DNA of 64,000 nt from Microvelia longipes (taxonomy: Eukaryota > Arthropoda > Insecta > Hemiptera > Veliidae). Both the position numbers and the translations under genes were made by a program. The notes under the pieces were generated by a model. It saw nothing but the letters and a program-made list of their open reading frames with translations. It searched no databases and was not told where the DNA came from. The DNA lies in the NCBI GenBank assembly GCA_018340805.1, contig JACMZG010001863.1, forward strand, positions 23,852,327 through 23,916,326. Direction: 5' to 3'. Numbering within the stretch: the first letter of the stretch is position 1; every line of letters starts with the position of its first letter. This document shows positions 50,457 through 62,730 of this stretch, piece after piece.

Positions 50457-51183
50457 AAACTTTTTCGGACATATATTTTTTATCAGAAGCCAATAGGAAC
50501 CGATTCCACTCACTCCCACCCCTCAACTTCCGTCATCCGAACAACCTCATAAGCGTCATTTTCATTATGAAAATTCGCTAAAATGAGATATCATAATCTC
50601 CCTTTATTCAATATTTAAGTCTCAGACGAAAAAAATAGTTTACATAAAGCAACGTCTATTTGTCTTGCCGTAGATCACACCGAGAATTATAGTAAAAAGG
50701 CCCTCAGTAATCAATATTAATGAAACCAAATTAAGAGTTGAATCCTCCCTATTGTTCCTAAATAAATATATAATATAATAATATAATTTACATATTGGAT
50801 AGTTTTTCCTCAAAAGTGCCCTTACTTTATTACAAACTCAAATTATGATAAATTATTAAAAAACAACGAATGATAAATGTCTATCACAGAGACAGATATA
50901 TAATATATAATCTTATGACAGATATATGATCTTATATTAGTTCTTACGTACATTAATCTTATTGCTTTTTTAATTCCTAAATTTTTGCACTTACTGACTC
51001 TGTGCCACTAATAGCTAATTATTCTTTAGTTCAACTGGCTAGCTCAATAGCTACAGCCACATCATGTTTAAGGCCAGCTTCTGCTCTTGACCAAAAAGTC
51101 AATGTTCTGAAGTCTCCCAAAAAGTGGTCACTATGTTCAGTAGGGCCGCTGTTGTAGCAGCTTTAGTCTAGCAGTATCATATA
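50457..51183. other. Short repeat fragment, otherwise featureless
   Basis: The fragment 50530-50590 matches 44735-44790 (catccgaa-aa-ctc-taagcgt). The remainder holds no supported feature. Confidence 0.4.
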
Positions 51184-51480
51184 CTAGAGGGGGCATAGCC
51201 TATCTCAATACATTAAGAGGCATGAAACATCTTTTTGGGTCTCTCAGGGGCTCTGTGTAATCTCATTGAAACCTCCTACAAGAGTAAGTTAAGTTTAAAA
51301 TAAATCAATCGATTTTGGCTTGCACACACATTTTTGTGTTTTGATTTGTATTTTTAACATTGTCTTATATAATTGTAGGACAATTGTAATTTTGTACTGA
51401 TTATTGGATTGTATTTATTATCGAAGGTGATCAGGTTACTTGTTCAATGTTTCACAATTTAATCTATAGGGCCCCTCTAG
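51184..51480. mobile_element. MITE, copy 2
   Basis: It begins ctagagggggcatagcctat and ends gggcccctctag, giving short inverted ends (ctagaggg). It aligns along its whole length with 18261-18549. The flank after the right end, taataatatctctat, also matches, so the element may extend about 15 bp further on this side. Confidence 0.65.
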
Positions 51481-52880
51481 TAATAATATCTCTATGAGTA
51501 GTATGGTAATAAACATTAATGTTCGACCTATATTCCTAAGAAGAAATTTGCAAGCAAGAAAATCAATTATTTGCGAGGTAATCACCTTCTTATTAGAAAA
51601 TATTAAAAAAAAGAAACAGAGGATTTTGTAATTTGTATATTTTCCCGCGCTATCGATTGAAATCTCGTTGCCTTTGAATAATAAAAGGCAACGTTTTTTT
51701 TTGTTTTTTTTTTAAATAAAATCACAGCTGTTAATACAAGATAATGCAAGCAAGAAGAAAAATAAAATTTGACTTATCCACCAAATGGAACAAATATTTA
51801 CACTCACTATCGGTTACAATTTGAAAATAGAAAATTCTTGTCAACTTTTCATCTCGAACAGAGTATAAATACCTCCTACGTCAACGATTCGAATCTTAAG
51901 TCAATATATTTGATAAACATTTTCAAGACATTTATCCCAATATACTCCGAAAAAACTTCAGATAGAGAAAAAGCGTCAACTTTGAAAAATCATTCTATAT
52001 AGACCCGCAAGGACTCATTTTTTAACGTTTTTTCTATTTTATATTTCCATTTTTCATATACATATTCCTTTTTTTAGTTTTACCTGTTACAGACGTTTTA
52101 TTTTTCATTTCTAATAAATTGCTTTTTATATTGCTATTTGAAAGATTTTTGATTTTTTTGTTTCAAACACAAATGAAGGTTCTATTCGCCGAAAAAATTG
52201 CGTGTTTTACGTTTTATTTAACTTTTATATTTTTGGATAAAAGGATACGTTTTCTCTTAAAGGTCCTTCGACAAAACATTCTGTTGAAAAAAAATGTAAC
52301 TTGTTTGCCTCCAAAGTATATCTACATTTATTTTATTTAAAATCTGTGAAAAAATTAAATGAGTTTACTGTCCGTCGTAGTAAAGTGAACAAAGGTTTAA
52401 TAAAAACCATGAAACTGAAAAGAATTCATCGTATACCTGCCTACACGCTCTGTTAATTCTGGATTTTAGTCTCGCTTACATTTTATCAAGCCCCGATATA
52501 TCCGGAGGGATATTGGTAGGAAAATTTTTTCATTATATTTTTTTATTGGACGTCCCGAAATGACCACTAATACTCAACTTCAGAGTCTACCCGGAGCTAA
52601 TACTAGCAACTCCTGTGCCTTCAATGCCTTCTATATCATACGAAAACCTGTTTCAGGGATTTATTAAAGTTTTTATTTTTTCGAAATTGTTGGTATTTAG
52701 AGGGTATAAAGTCCTGTTATTCATAACTCCAAACGTGATTTCGAAAGTTTATATCCTGTTATAAACGATTTACCCATGATTCTATGCAATAAATGATAAC
52801 AAGTTCTAAAGCTTACAGTTTATAGCATAAAACCGTTTGGCAAGACATAAACACCAACGATTTTTTTGGTCTTTTTTGTC
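51481..52880. other. AT-rich stretch, one unrecognised open frame
   Basis: A 77-codon frame (51769-52002) starts at TTG with no ATG near its start and matches nothing I know; I do not call it. The rest is AT-rich without an element. Confidence 0.4.
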
Positions 52881-52887
52881 TTCATTA

Positions 52888-52985
52888 AGGTCGCGGGCCC
52901 GCGGAGCGGACTTGTGAGGCAAGGTGATGAAAATTCGCTTGATACATGGCAAAATGCCAATTATCTAGCAACGCCATGTATCTAT
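52888..52985 (-). repeat. Reverse-complement copy of the hairpin-island tail
   Basis: On the minus strand it reads tggcattttgccatgtatca, agcgaattttcatcaccttg, then gtccgctccgcgggcccgcg, matching 49366-49436 in order. Confidence 0.7.
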
Positions 52986-53094
52986 AATACATAGATGTAT
53001 AAGTCATGCACACATACAACAATATATATGTAGCGTTAAAAACTTTTTAACACACACTATATTGTAAAATAAACCTTTTCACTCATAGGTGATA

Positions 53095-53540
53095 ACGTCA
53101 TAATTAAATTATTTCCCAATTGCGCTACTTAGCATGGTCCGATTGAACTAAAACCGTTCTTAACTATTTCAGAATGCCTACGACTTCAGGGTCTCAAAAG
53201 AGTTAGCATGGCATCAAAGTAAATATGAGATACCTTGTTTTTTTAAAAGCCATTTTAAGTTTCAGATGATATTGCTGATGACAGAATAGTTATTCCGTTG
53301 GTTTAACTTAGTTAAACCAAGTTTGGTTTGATGCCGTAATACTTTTTTACGAACAATAGATTCAACAATTAAATTTAAAAAAACGGGTACGGGTGCTACG
53401 GAACTTTTTATCACATAGACTTCGCTACGCTCATCCTCCCTGCTTCGGACTCGCTTCGCTCGTCCTAAGAATAAAAAATTCGCCAAATTTAAACTCCAAC
53501 ATGTATTTGGACTCGCTTTGCTCGACCTCAAATAGTAAAT
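53095..53540 (+). repeat. Dispersed repeat family R2, fourth copy with hairpin tail
   Basis: It shares ggtccgattgaactaaaacc, 'tgagataccttgtttttttaaaagccattttaagtttcag' and a diverged 'acgaacaatag' with the 50.1 kb copy. It ends in small hairpins (cttcgctacgctca, actcgcttcgctcgt, actcgctttgctcga), which links this family to the hairpin-rich DNA at 49.2 kb. Frames of 89 and 104 codons on opposite strands lie across it and are not supported as genes. Confidence 0.6.
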
Positions 53541-53759
53541 GCATCCATTTTATTCTCAGCGGTCATCCATACAGCACCGACAACGCTCAATGCTCCTTAA
53601 TTTTTATGATTCAAAAAAATCATAGATATACTTGTCGTATTGAAACAAAACTTAGTGTACTTATTTGTTATGTAATATACACTTGTACTAAATTTAAACT
53701 CAATTAAACCATTTTATAATTTTTTACAATTTTTAAAAAACGTACAGAAGTCATTCAAT

Positions 53760-54085
53760 TAAAACTAAACTAATGCTGATAATGAGATGAAACTTGGTTC
53801 ATATGTTAGTCTTATACATAGTCACATGCGTGCCTAATCTCAATCCGATCGCATCATTTTCCGCGTTTTATGATTTTTCGAAATTTTTGCTGAGTCATTA
53901 TATTGCATAAATATACAGGGCGTTACGATGATAACAGACACACACATATAGACAAACAACCAATCAGGAGGCCTTCAAAACGCCTGAAACGGATAATCCC
54001 GGTTTCATCCTGTTTTCGGATTTTTTCGCAAACATAATACTTTTCCTATACACCTACAGTATAAATGAGGAAAAGTAATAATTTA
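53760..54085 (-). repeat. Dispersed repeat family R1, copy 3
   Basis: On the minus strand it reads ttttcctcatttatactgta, ggaaaagtattatgtttgcg, aaatccgaaaacaggat and, near its end, catctcattatcagcatta, in the same order as the 17.5 and 35.3 kb copies. Confidence 0.65.
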
Positions 54086-54684
54086 TAACTCAGTACTATA
54101 TTCTAAAAATAAGAAGTATAACTATATTAAAAACAAGTTCAGAAATAATTTTATTAGAAAATATGACTAAATATACTATCTATAATTAATGTATTGACGT
54201 AACGTAAAGTTGTTTCTTAGAATGTAGAAATTACATTAACTATACCAACAAAGGTAAAATATAAATAAATTATTTATGCTTAAATAATCTCTAAACATAG
54301 AGTTAATAAACTCTGAAGTTAATTAATGCCTTTCCAATTTTCTCTTGTATTGATTAGAAACTTGCATGAATTTGGAAAATTCCTCACCGGATGGCATTGT
54401 AAATATTTCCATACCCAAATTAATTTATCTGTGGCTTTATTTCAAACTTTTTTTTTATTTATTACGCATATTTGTTAATCAAACCAATCGATTTGATGCT
54501 TATTTAATTTGTTAATCGTAATTGTAAAATTATTAATATTATTCATTTTTAAGAAACAACATTGTAGTTGTTTATAAACTTAAATATTAATGTTGATTTA
54601 ACTTTGTTTTAGGGCATTTTAATCAGAAAATTACGCTAATGAGATTGAAGTTTCGCTTGGCCGTAAAATATATCTTAGCAAAGT
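54086..54684. other. AT-rich stretch with no recognised feature
   Basis: No element seen. Confidence 0.4.
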
Positions 54685-54749
54685 CTATATATATATATAA
54701 CTGAGATTATATAGAGAGAGAGATTAACTATATAATATATATATATATT

Positions 54750-54812
<63 letters not shown>

Positions 54813-54835
54813 TATATATATATAATTATTAAATA

Positions 54836-54870
<35 letters not shown>
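54685..54870. repeat. (TA)n and (TAA)n microsatellites
   Basis: TA tracts with small interruptions to about 54825, a (GA)n patch at 54714-54723, then a TAA tract (54838-54870). Confidence 0.9.
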
Positions 54871-54871
54871 T

Positions 54872-54896
54872 TATGATTCATCAAATTAGATTCTGA

Positions 54897-54982
<86 letters not shown>

Positions 54983-55007
54983 TCAGAATCTAATTGATGA
55001 ATCATAA
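54872..55007. repeat. Inverted repeat with a (TA)n centre
   Basis: The arms ttatgattcatcaaattaga and ctaattgatgaatcataa, extended inward by ttctgatcta and gagatcagaa, pair with one or two mismatches over about 29 bp. An uninterrupted TA tract (54898-54978) forms the whole interior. Confidence 0.85.
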
Positions 55008-56076
55008 CTAAACTTTAACCTTAGACTACTCATGGGTCAGAATGAACCTATTTTATGCGTCATCGAGAGCTTTTCTAAAATAATTATAGGAGTAAGTGTA
55101 AAAATGTTCATAGCTCACAGATTAAATCTAAACAATAGATCTTGACCCAACTTTCAATTATACCACTGACTGATCAAAATGAACACCTTTTATGTCTAAA
55201 ATAATATTAATAATAATATTTATACATCTCAAATGATACTATTTTGTTTCTAAAATGATAGGCATTTATTCAATAGTTTATTAAATAATGCATGGCCTAT
55301 TTGTTATGAATATTATTGTATTCTCATTAAAAGTCAAAAAACACAGTTTAAAAATTATATTTTGGAACGTCAACTTATCAAAACAAGGAACTTACCAAGC
55401 AACATAAAGCACGGCTTGAGAATCGCCGGATAGACAAAAACCTCTTAAACAAAGTATTTTATTGCTGTTACAGCTGTTAACAACTTTTATTGTCCTCAAA
55501 GGAATAATTAATAATTTTTTAATTGCGAACCTCAGTTATCACTGCTAGTTAATTATATTTACTATTAATTATTTACAACGTTTTAGATTCGTAACTTTAT
55601 TTAAACAAAATAAATGAACAAATAATGAAATAAGTGACAAAACAATTCATAAAAATCTAAAGATTCATAAACACGTGATAAAAAAATTAAAACAAGTCAT
55701 AATTATCAGTTTTACCAACATTTTATTTAAAAATATATTTATTGGATACTTTATAAAATGTTTAATACATAATAATATATGGTATTTTAAAATAAAATAT
55801 AGACAGTATGATTATAAACAATAATCATGTTTACCGGATGAAAAACACCGAAATTCACTCAATAACCTGCAACATAATAACTCAATTTATTCATTTCTCC
55901 TCATAGGGGGTTTTGACTATTCTACCGTTATATTTAAATGAACCATAACTTCCTAGGAGGTAGAGTATTAATATGAAAATTTGCCGTACTGTTTTTAAAT
56001 ATTTTGTCGATAATGTTGGTAAAATTACATTTTGCAGCTTAAAAACAGTTCAGTAATGACTAATTTTGCAGCCGTA
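55008..56076. other. AT-rich stretch with no recognised feature
   Basis: No element seen. Confidence 0.4.
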
Positions 56077-56318
56077 ATTAATAATAATAATGCCCGTTTA
56101 GAGCCTTACGGCTCATGAGGGATAACCTCTGCGGGAACCACCTCGGGTGGTAGTAGCAACCGTTACGCTCAAAGTGAATTCTAAACTTTGCGAAAATATA
56201 TCTAAACCAATAATCTTCTATAAACTGAGAGCGTAACCTGGGATGCGAACCCCAGACCTCCGTGGGTGTCAAAGGTCAGTGTAAAAACTAACGCCTTTAC
56301 GACCTCGGCCACGGAGGC
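56077..56318 (-). mobile_element. SINE derived from a class II tRNA
   Basis: On the minus strand the head begins gcctccgtggccgaggtcgt, with an A box (tggccgaggtcg) and a B box (ggttcgcatcc) in proper order, GCC/GGC D-stem pairing, an anticodon stem GTTAG/CTGAC and a T stem CTGGG/CCCAG. The long variable region suits a Ser- or Leu-type tRNA. An unrelated body follows and ends in an (ATT)n tail at 56077-56091. SINEs of this type are transcribed by RNA polymerase III from the internal boxes and are moved by LINE machinery. No clear target duplication was found. A truncated relative of its body may lie at 57195. Confidence 0.75.
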
Positions 56319-57190
56319 GGTTAGATCAATTATTTAAAATGCTTTATACTCACACAGTTGTCCCCACAATATTATTGTTTCCACTTAAGCAAATGAAGAA
56401 AAGTTAAAAAAACCTCTTTTTTTAAAGAAATAGACATCCTAAAACAAAAGATAGTGTTGAACCAGCCTCCCGAAAAACTTTATGCCATCAAGATAAAGTT
56501 AAAATTGGTTCCTCATAGGGTAAGATAAGAGAAATGTGAGGGACATTTCTCTGTCTTTCTTGATTGATCTTAAGTCATTAAAACAACTTCTAAGTCAAAT
56601 TTAAAAACTTAACAACTATGTATGTCGTGGCCCAACAATTATTTTATAGCAATCATTTTATCCAAACCTACACGTATATTATTTTTTTACTATGTGCAAC
56701 GTGTGTTGCACGTTAAACATGTATTTATGTTAAAAAGCCCGTATGTTGGGATCTGTCAAAAAATGTAGGATTGAATTCATTGTAAATGAACAGATAACGT
56801 TTTTTTGTTTTCAAGACAAAAACTTTTTAAGAAAAAGCTATAATAGACTTTTAACATTTAAGGTTAGAAACCCTTTTTATGTGAGAAATAAATTTATTTA
56901 TTTTTTTAGTATCTTCTAAGAATCTTAAAATAACACTTAAGGATTTAAGAGAATTTTAAAATAACAATTTATCAAAGAAACTATGTTAAAAGTTTTGCTA
57001 GAAAAATAAATAAATCTTGACTTCAAAAAAACATATAAATGTTTTTGAAACCCGGGGTTAATTTTGTTTTTTTGTGAATTATAAAATTCACAAAAATCTA
57101 TTTTATATATTCATTAAAATATAAAATTTCTATTTTATATTCATATAAATAAAATGCTTTAAATATCATTAAATAAAAAAGCTAAATAAA
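56319..57190. other. AT-rich stretch with no recognised feature
   Basis: No element seen. Confidence 0.4.
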
Positions 57191-57270
57191 AACCAGTTTT
57201 GAGGCCTATCAGCCCATCAGGGTTTACACCCAAAGGGAACAACTTCAGGTGGGTTGTGTCCATCATCTAG
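57191..57270 (-). repeat. Possible truncated copy of the 56.1 kb SINE body
   Basis: The run 'gaggcctatcagcccatcagggttta', followed by 'gggaacaacttcaggtggg', follows the order of 'gagccttacggctcatgaggg' and 'gggaaccacctcgggtggt' at 56101-56150. The match is diverged. Confidence 0.35.
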
Positions 57271-58859
57271 ATCAGCGATTCTCACCCATTCAAGCCAATA
57301 CTAGGTTACAGAAATAATAGTTGGGTCGCGAGAAAATGATTGGTATAAGTGTCTAATTTATAAAAATTTTAAAAAACATTTAGTTGTAGGTTTAAGTTAA
57401 GTTAAGTTGTAGGTTAAGTTCCCACCAAGTAGGGAAACAAACGCTATTCCTGTCTGACATAGTACGTAGTTCACATTTTGTCCACCAGCTCACATTTTCC
57501 TATGGGCGCAGCCATCTTATTTACCGCAGTAAATGTAAAACAAACAATTTTACGGTAACTAATTTTGTTTTAATAGCATTTTTTTACATTTTGGTACGAA
57601 ATGTATCTAATAATACAAAACTATATAAATAATGTCAAAATAAATATGTGTTTAAAAATGTCAAAATATTAATAATTTGAGTAAGAAATATGTTTTGTCA
57701 ATTCCAATAGAGATTTAAGTTCAATTCTTTAAATACTAGGTTTGTTTAAATTACCTCAAAAGAGGGGCTAATAAAATATTTTTTGGGCACTACTTAACTT
57801 TGTACATTTATGCGAGTAAATGTATTAACTTTCTTCATATATTAATTGTAATTAGTCATTTAACAACTTTAACCTAAAGGTTTTGAAAATAATTAAAGTA
57901 GTCGTAATTTTAAGTTCCACCAGAGAGTTGGCTCACATTTTTTTATGGCGTTCACATTTTTTTAGGCAATGCTGCTTAATTTATGGTAATTAAATTTTAA
58001 TCACCTCGCAAAACTTCGCCCACTTCTACAAGTACCTGAACACGTTTTAAAACGTAACTACATCCCCCAATATCTTTTATCCCTCGCCTTGAACAATTTT
58101 TTTTTTAATAGCGCTGAAATATATTTATTTTTTACCGATTTCATTTATTATATTTATGGAATCTCTACTTTATTTATAAAATAGAAGAAAGAAAAAAAGC
58201 AATTGATTAAATTGATGCGTCATTTAAGTATTGTACTGAATACTGAAAATAAAACTCAGGCTTTAAAAAGTAGGGTAAATATGGAATGAGAAAATATAGA
58301 GTTAGGGATGAATGATGAAAAGAACAATAATTCATCATAGGGGACGTCAGGGCTGGGTGGGGGGCTAAGGTGGGCCATCACTTTTTAGGTAGGCCAACAC
58401 TAACACGCCTTCATATTTTAACACAACTCTGCCACTATATTCAATAGAAGGATTGTATTGTAATACATATTACATTAATAAATAATACATAGGTATAACA
58501 AAAAAAACATAATAGATCAAAATACAAAAATAGCCAAAAAAAATGAGTATTATTCGATTTATTTAGAGTATTTGTTAGGTATATTGAAGTGAGTTTACGC
58601 AATGTGGTTGTAAAACTTAGTTCAAATATAAATTGTTTGGAATAATGACAATGGATAGTCGATTTAAAAAGTTAGTAGATTATTCAGTACATACGTAAGA
58701 CAAACTACTGAGAATGAAGTTATTCTCTTTAGATTATAAGTTCTGCAAACTACCTCTTTTTCCCTCAGAATTAAAAAAAATTGGTACAATATGGCTTTCA
58801 ACCTTTTACCATGGAAAAGAGAGAACTTTTAACCTCCAATTACCTCCTTTAAAAGTATT
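57271..58859. other. AT-rich stretch with no recognised feature
   Basis: No element seen apart from a short G-rich patch at 58341-58375. Confidence 0.4.
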
Positions 58860-60020
58860 ATCACACCCAACCCCGTCTAAAACCCATTCTTCAGGGAGTC
58901 TGGGGAGCATAGCCTCGGTTAACTAACTATGCATGGCATTTTGTTAAAAATTTAGGAATGATCCTGAATAAAAAGTTACTACGGTGAACACTTACATTCT
59001 AAAATTAACAAATTTATGACTGGTCTTTGGGTTTGTCGTAGGCCATTTGTTCCAAACAGGGGATTAAAACTGAAGATTCTGATGTGGATCCACACCACAA
59101 TGGTCAGACCCATATTTGCGATTGTGTGGTTAGGTAGCACAAGCTCGCTATACTTTCCAAATAAGAAATTAACTTCAAGGAGTAGGTAGCAGGAGTATAC
59201 TAGGTGTAATGAAAGGAGCACCTATTAGCTTTAGAGGTTCTTTTAAACGTTCCTCCTTTACATTTGTACCTGAAGTATAAAGTTTGCGGTCTATCGACTA
59301 CATAGTTTAGGGCAATTGAAAACTTTTAGTGCAGCCACTAGATATAGTTCTGTTTGGTTCTGTGTCACAAATCTCTAGGCATCAGTTAGAATGCCACAGG
59401 ATTTAACAGTCACCCAGTGGACCTTTGACCAAACCTAGTCTTATTTCATACCATCACGCAACGATTGGGAATACATTAATGTGGACATCACAGATGGATT
59501 ATGGATCACAGAAAGATCGAGGATTTCTGACAAATCAGGAGCTGAAATATTGTGCTAGACTAAAGTTCTGATAATTTTTTTAAAGATGAGTAAAGTAGTT
59601 GTCTTGGAATGAGACAATCTAAACTCATACTTTCTGGTCTTTCTCAAAAACAAGCCAAGTTTTATTATCACTAAGCAAGGGAACTTGTCATGACATAACG
59701 GGAGTTCTTATTTGTCACTGCAGACTCAAAAGATATACGCATCCAATGGGTCTAGAAAACCGCCTGCAGAATATCCTGAACATGCTGCAGATTGGGTGCA
59801 GCGAACACAACACAGATTAGGTTGCAGATTTGGCAATAAAGAAAATGAAACGCCATCACATCTTATTGGGTCGTGTCTTTAAATTCCTATGTTTATTGGC
59901 CCTAAACGTAAAAATAGCATTGCATATGGTTGACAAAACTATATTTAGGTATAACCGATCAAGCTTCAAAGATCAGAGGTCTTTTCTTGAAAACTATCTT
60001 GATTTACTGAAATAATAGAT
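58860..60020 (+). pseudogene. Decayed LINE: RT C-terminus, RNase H and zinc tail
   Basis: Pieces of one protein can be read in shifting plus-strand frames. LGMILNKKL (58951) is the reverse transcriptase block before the thumb. Next come KINKFMTGLWVCRR and LKLKILMWIHTTMVRPIFAI, the usual 'GL.P....WIY..V.RP...YG' block. Far downstream, CHCRLKRYTHPMGL (59718) matches the 'LTGHC.L..HLHRMGL' end of RNase H domains, and CRFGNKENETPSHLIGSC (about 59830-59880) matches the C-terminal cysteine/histidine motif with one Cys lost. The presence of RNase H points to the I/R1/LOA side of LINEs rather than to Jockey. Many stops and frameshifts show it is long dead. Confidence 0.7.
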
Positions 60021-61575
60021 GAAAAGCTGTCGGAAATCAACACATAATCGGGAATTTACACATGCAAAAACCAGTCAGCTTATCACGAGATGCAATAGAG
60101 ATTTGGCTAAGTAGGTGTAGAATTGGGGAAACAACTATTCCTATTTTTGTTGTAAAAAGAAATACAGCAAACAAAAATTTTAGTTACGTTAAATAAATTG
60201 AAAATACCAAATTTAATCCTAAAAGTAATTTTTACAAGTTCACAATTCTAAATAAAATCTGAAAAAGTGCAGACGAAGAAGAAATAAAAAGATTAAAAAC
60301 TAAAATCTACAGCTAAAAAACTAACATTTTTTAAAAGGAACGTTTCTTTTTTTTTAAAAAAAAGTATAATAAAAGAGAAAAGTTAGTAGGAACGGGGCTG
60401 GGAAAAAGAAAAAAGATTTGACATTTTCAGAATCGTAGATTTTAAGACAAGAAATAAACTGTCTCATTTATTTGTAAATGAAAAGCTCAATTTTCCTGTT
60501 ACAAAATACTCCAAACCACAGCAGTTAAATGCTTTCTATAAGTTATTCTTCAAACAATTTGCTGTATGCGGTCCCTAGAGGCATGCTTTCCCTTAAAAAA
60601 GGCTTGACTAGTTCTGATCTTCATACTTGCGGTGTATAAGAGCCAACAAAACTTTGCGTTTTCTAGGGTTCGTTGGGCACAAGGAAAAAAGGTCCCTAAA
60701 CATTGAAAGTAAGAACTTTTTTATTCTAATAGAAAAAGGTTTGCAAAAAAACCGAAAAAACCTTGGGTTTTGTTGAAATTCAAACACGAGAAGACACGAT
60801 ATCTAACGAACTGACCCGATTCAACACAATTCTGCTTTATCTTAGTAAATTTCCGGTCCCAAATCTGCCCTAGTTTATTCTCTAGCTTCTAATAAGAATA
60901 ATTTACAAGACACCTTCTAACAACATCGAACCTTTTTGTCTATTCTTTGCCCTTGTGCTTAATACATAATAAGATTCTATAGAATTTTCACTAAATCCAC
61001 TGCTTAAACTACTTTACTTATCTAAGCCCTAAATCAATTTATATAATATATTAAATTAGCTTATACTTCTTCTTTCTTGATAAAACTGTTAACTTGAATA
61101 AACGTTGCGTAAAACCTAAATACCAAAACTTTTACTTTCCATGGTTTTACATTTCAATTATAAAATTGTAATAAAACATAAGATCCGCATGATAAAACAC
61201 CATTTTAAGTCGTCAACACTGAATATTTCAACTAAAAACTTGTAGGTGTGAGCTAAAAACTAAAAAAAATATACGTACCATCCTTGAAGAGCAATGCATA
61301 TCACAAACTGTTTTATATACCGGCATAACTACCAACATGACGGATAAACTACAAGAAATGATTTTACAAGTGCAATCAACACCATGTTCCCATATAAAAT
61401 AAATTATTTTATACCAAAACCAAAGCTAAGATATGATAACTAATTAATTAATTACAAATAAATAAAGTTCTATTTTAAATATAACTTTACTTATTGGAGA
61501 GACAGAGTAACGTCGTGGAAATGGCATGGCAAACCACACTAAATTAAGCGATAAGCGGGTCAGATCGATCCGTAT
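60021..61575. other. AT-rich stretch with no recognised feature
   Basis: No element seen. Confidence 0.4.
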
Positions 61576-62199
61576 GCAGAGAGTGTGTGTGTGTATTATT
61601 ACATACACAGTAACTCATCCTGCTTCAATACTTATTTAACGTTCTCTAGAGGCAAAACTAAGTTAAAACAAATTTACAAAACCCCGGGGTTCCCATCTTA
61701 TTTCCATTTTAGCTTTAAAGCCGAGAAAAAAAACTGCTTTTCATTCTCTCCAAGGCCTAATTCAGTTTAACCTCTTTTAACTTTTTCTCTCTCCTCTTGA
61801 TCTCATTTAAATATACGTTAAGACTGTAAAATTTTGTCGTATTTTTTAACGATGCAAATGAGTGAAATCAAATTTAAATGGGGTTTGACTGGATGAGCAA
61901 AATACAGGCGTAAATATAGTATCGGAAAAAGGAAACTTAAGAATTGTATAAAAAATTGTTCCTAACTGCCTAGAATGTCTGTGAAGTCATTCCCTAAGTA
62001 CCAGTACTGTCAACATTCATATACTATTACGTCAACGTAGAAGTTATGTTTCGTGAGTGCTTTCCCATCATGGGATTATTTGCACCATACATGCAGTACT
62101 TCAATCGTAGCATAAAGTTTAAAATACAAGGAAGTATATAATCATAAACGATCATTACTGAAAACGTTTCTTAGACAAAAAATAAATACAAACAAGTAA

Positions 62200-62405
62200 A
62201 TAAATCCCTATTTTAGGACCTCCAGGGAGTTAACCCTGCGGGATTTAAACAGATTAGTCGCGCTGTCCACTAAACCCAAAGTAATAATAAGAGCCTGAGT
62301 TAAATTCTTATTATAATCGAGTGTTAAAAACTATGAGCACAGCCAGAGTTGCGACCTCCGAACCTTCGTTATAGGAATTAATGAGTTATCAACCAACCTA
62401 ACGGA
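62200..62405 (-). repeat. Tandem pair of tRNA-like segments (SINE-like)
   Basis: On the minus strand the first unit has ctccgttaggttggttgata (A-box region) and gaaggttcggaggtcg (B-box region). After about 75 bases a second unit has gggtttagtggacagcgcga and 'cgcagggttaactccctgg'. Neither folds as a full tRNA. It may be a dimeric SINE or two independent insertions. Confidence 0.4.
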
Positions 62406-62559
62406 GAAAATTTATAATCAATAGTTATGTCCTCAGAATGTCTACCATTCATTCATTAGTAAAATCAGATGGGCGTTTTTAAGAAATATTGATGTGTCTA
62501 AATAAACAGAGATGATATGTGACCATGTCGTTTTACTTTCCACACCCAACAATGTAGGT

Positions 62560-62730
62560 ATAAAGGAAAAGTATTGTACTCATAAAAATCTGAAACCGAT
62601 ATTTTTATGACCGTTTAAGGCGTTTTAAGGCGCTCTAAGTGGTTTCGCTGTGACGTCTGTCATTCTGTGTGTGTGTGTGTGTGTGTGTGTATGGATGTGT
62701 CCTGCTGAGTTTATGCTAGAGTAGAAATTG
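62560..62730 (+). repeat. Dispersed repeat family R1, copy 4, with (GT)n
   Basis: It includes ggaaaagtattgtactcata and aaaatctgaaaccgatattt, then 'gctgtgacgtctgtcattct' and a GT tract at 62667-62690. Confidence 0.6.

Noticed and set aside
51769..52002. 77-codon plus-strand frame
   Set aside because: It starts at TTG without an ATG near its start, has no splice or homology support and is AT-driven in composition.
53262..53707. 89- and 104-codon frames on opposite strands
   Set aside because: Both lie across the R2 repeat with its hairpin tail. They overlap each other and start at non-ATG codons or inside the repeat.
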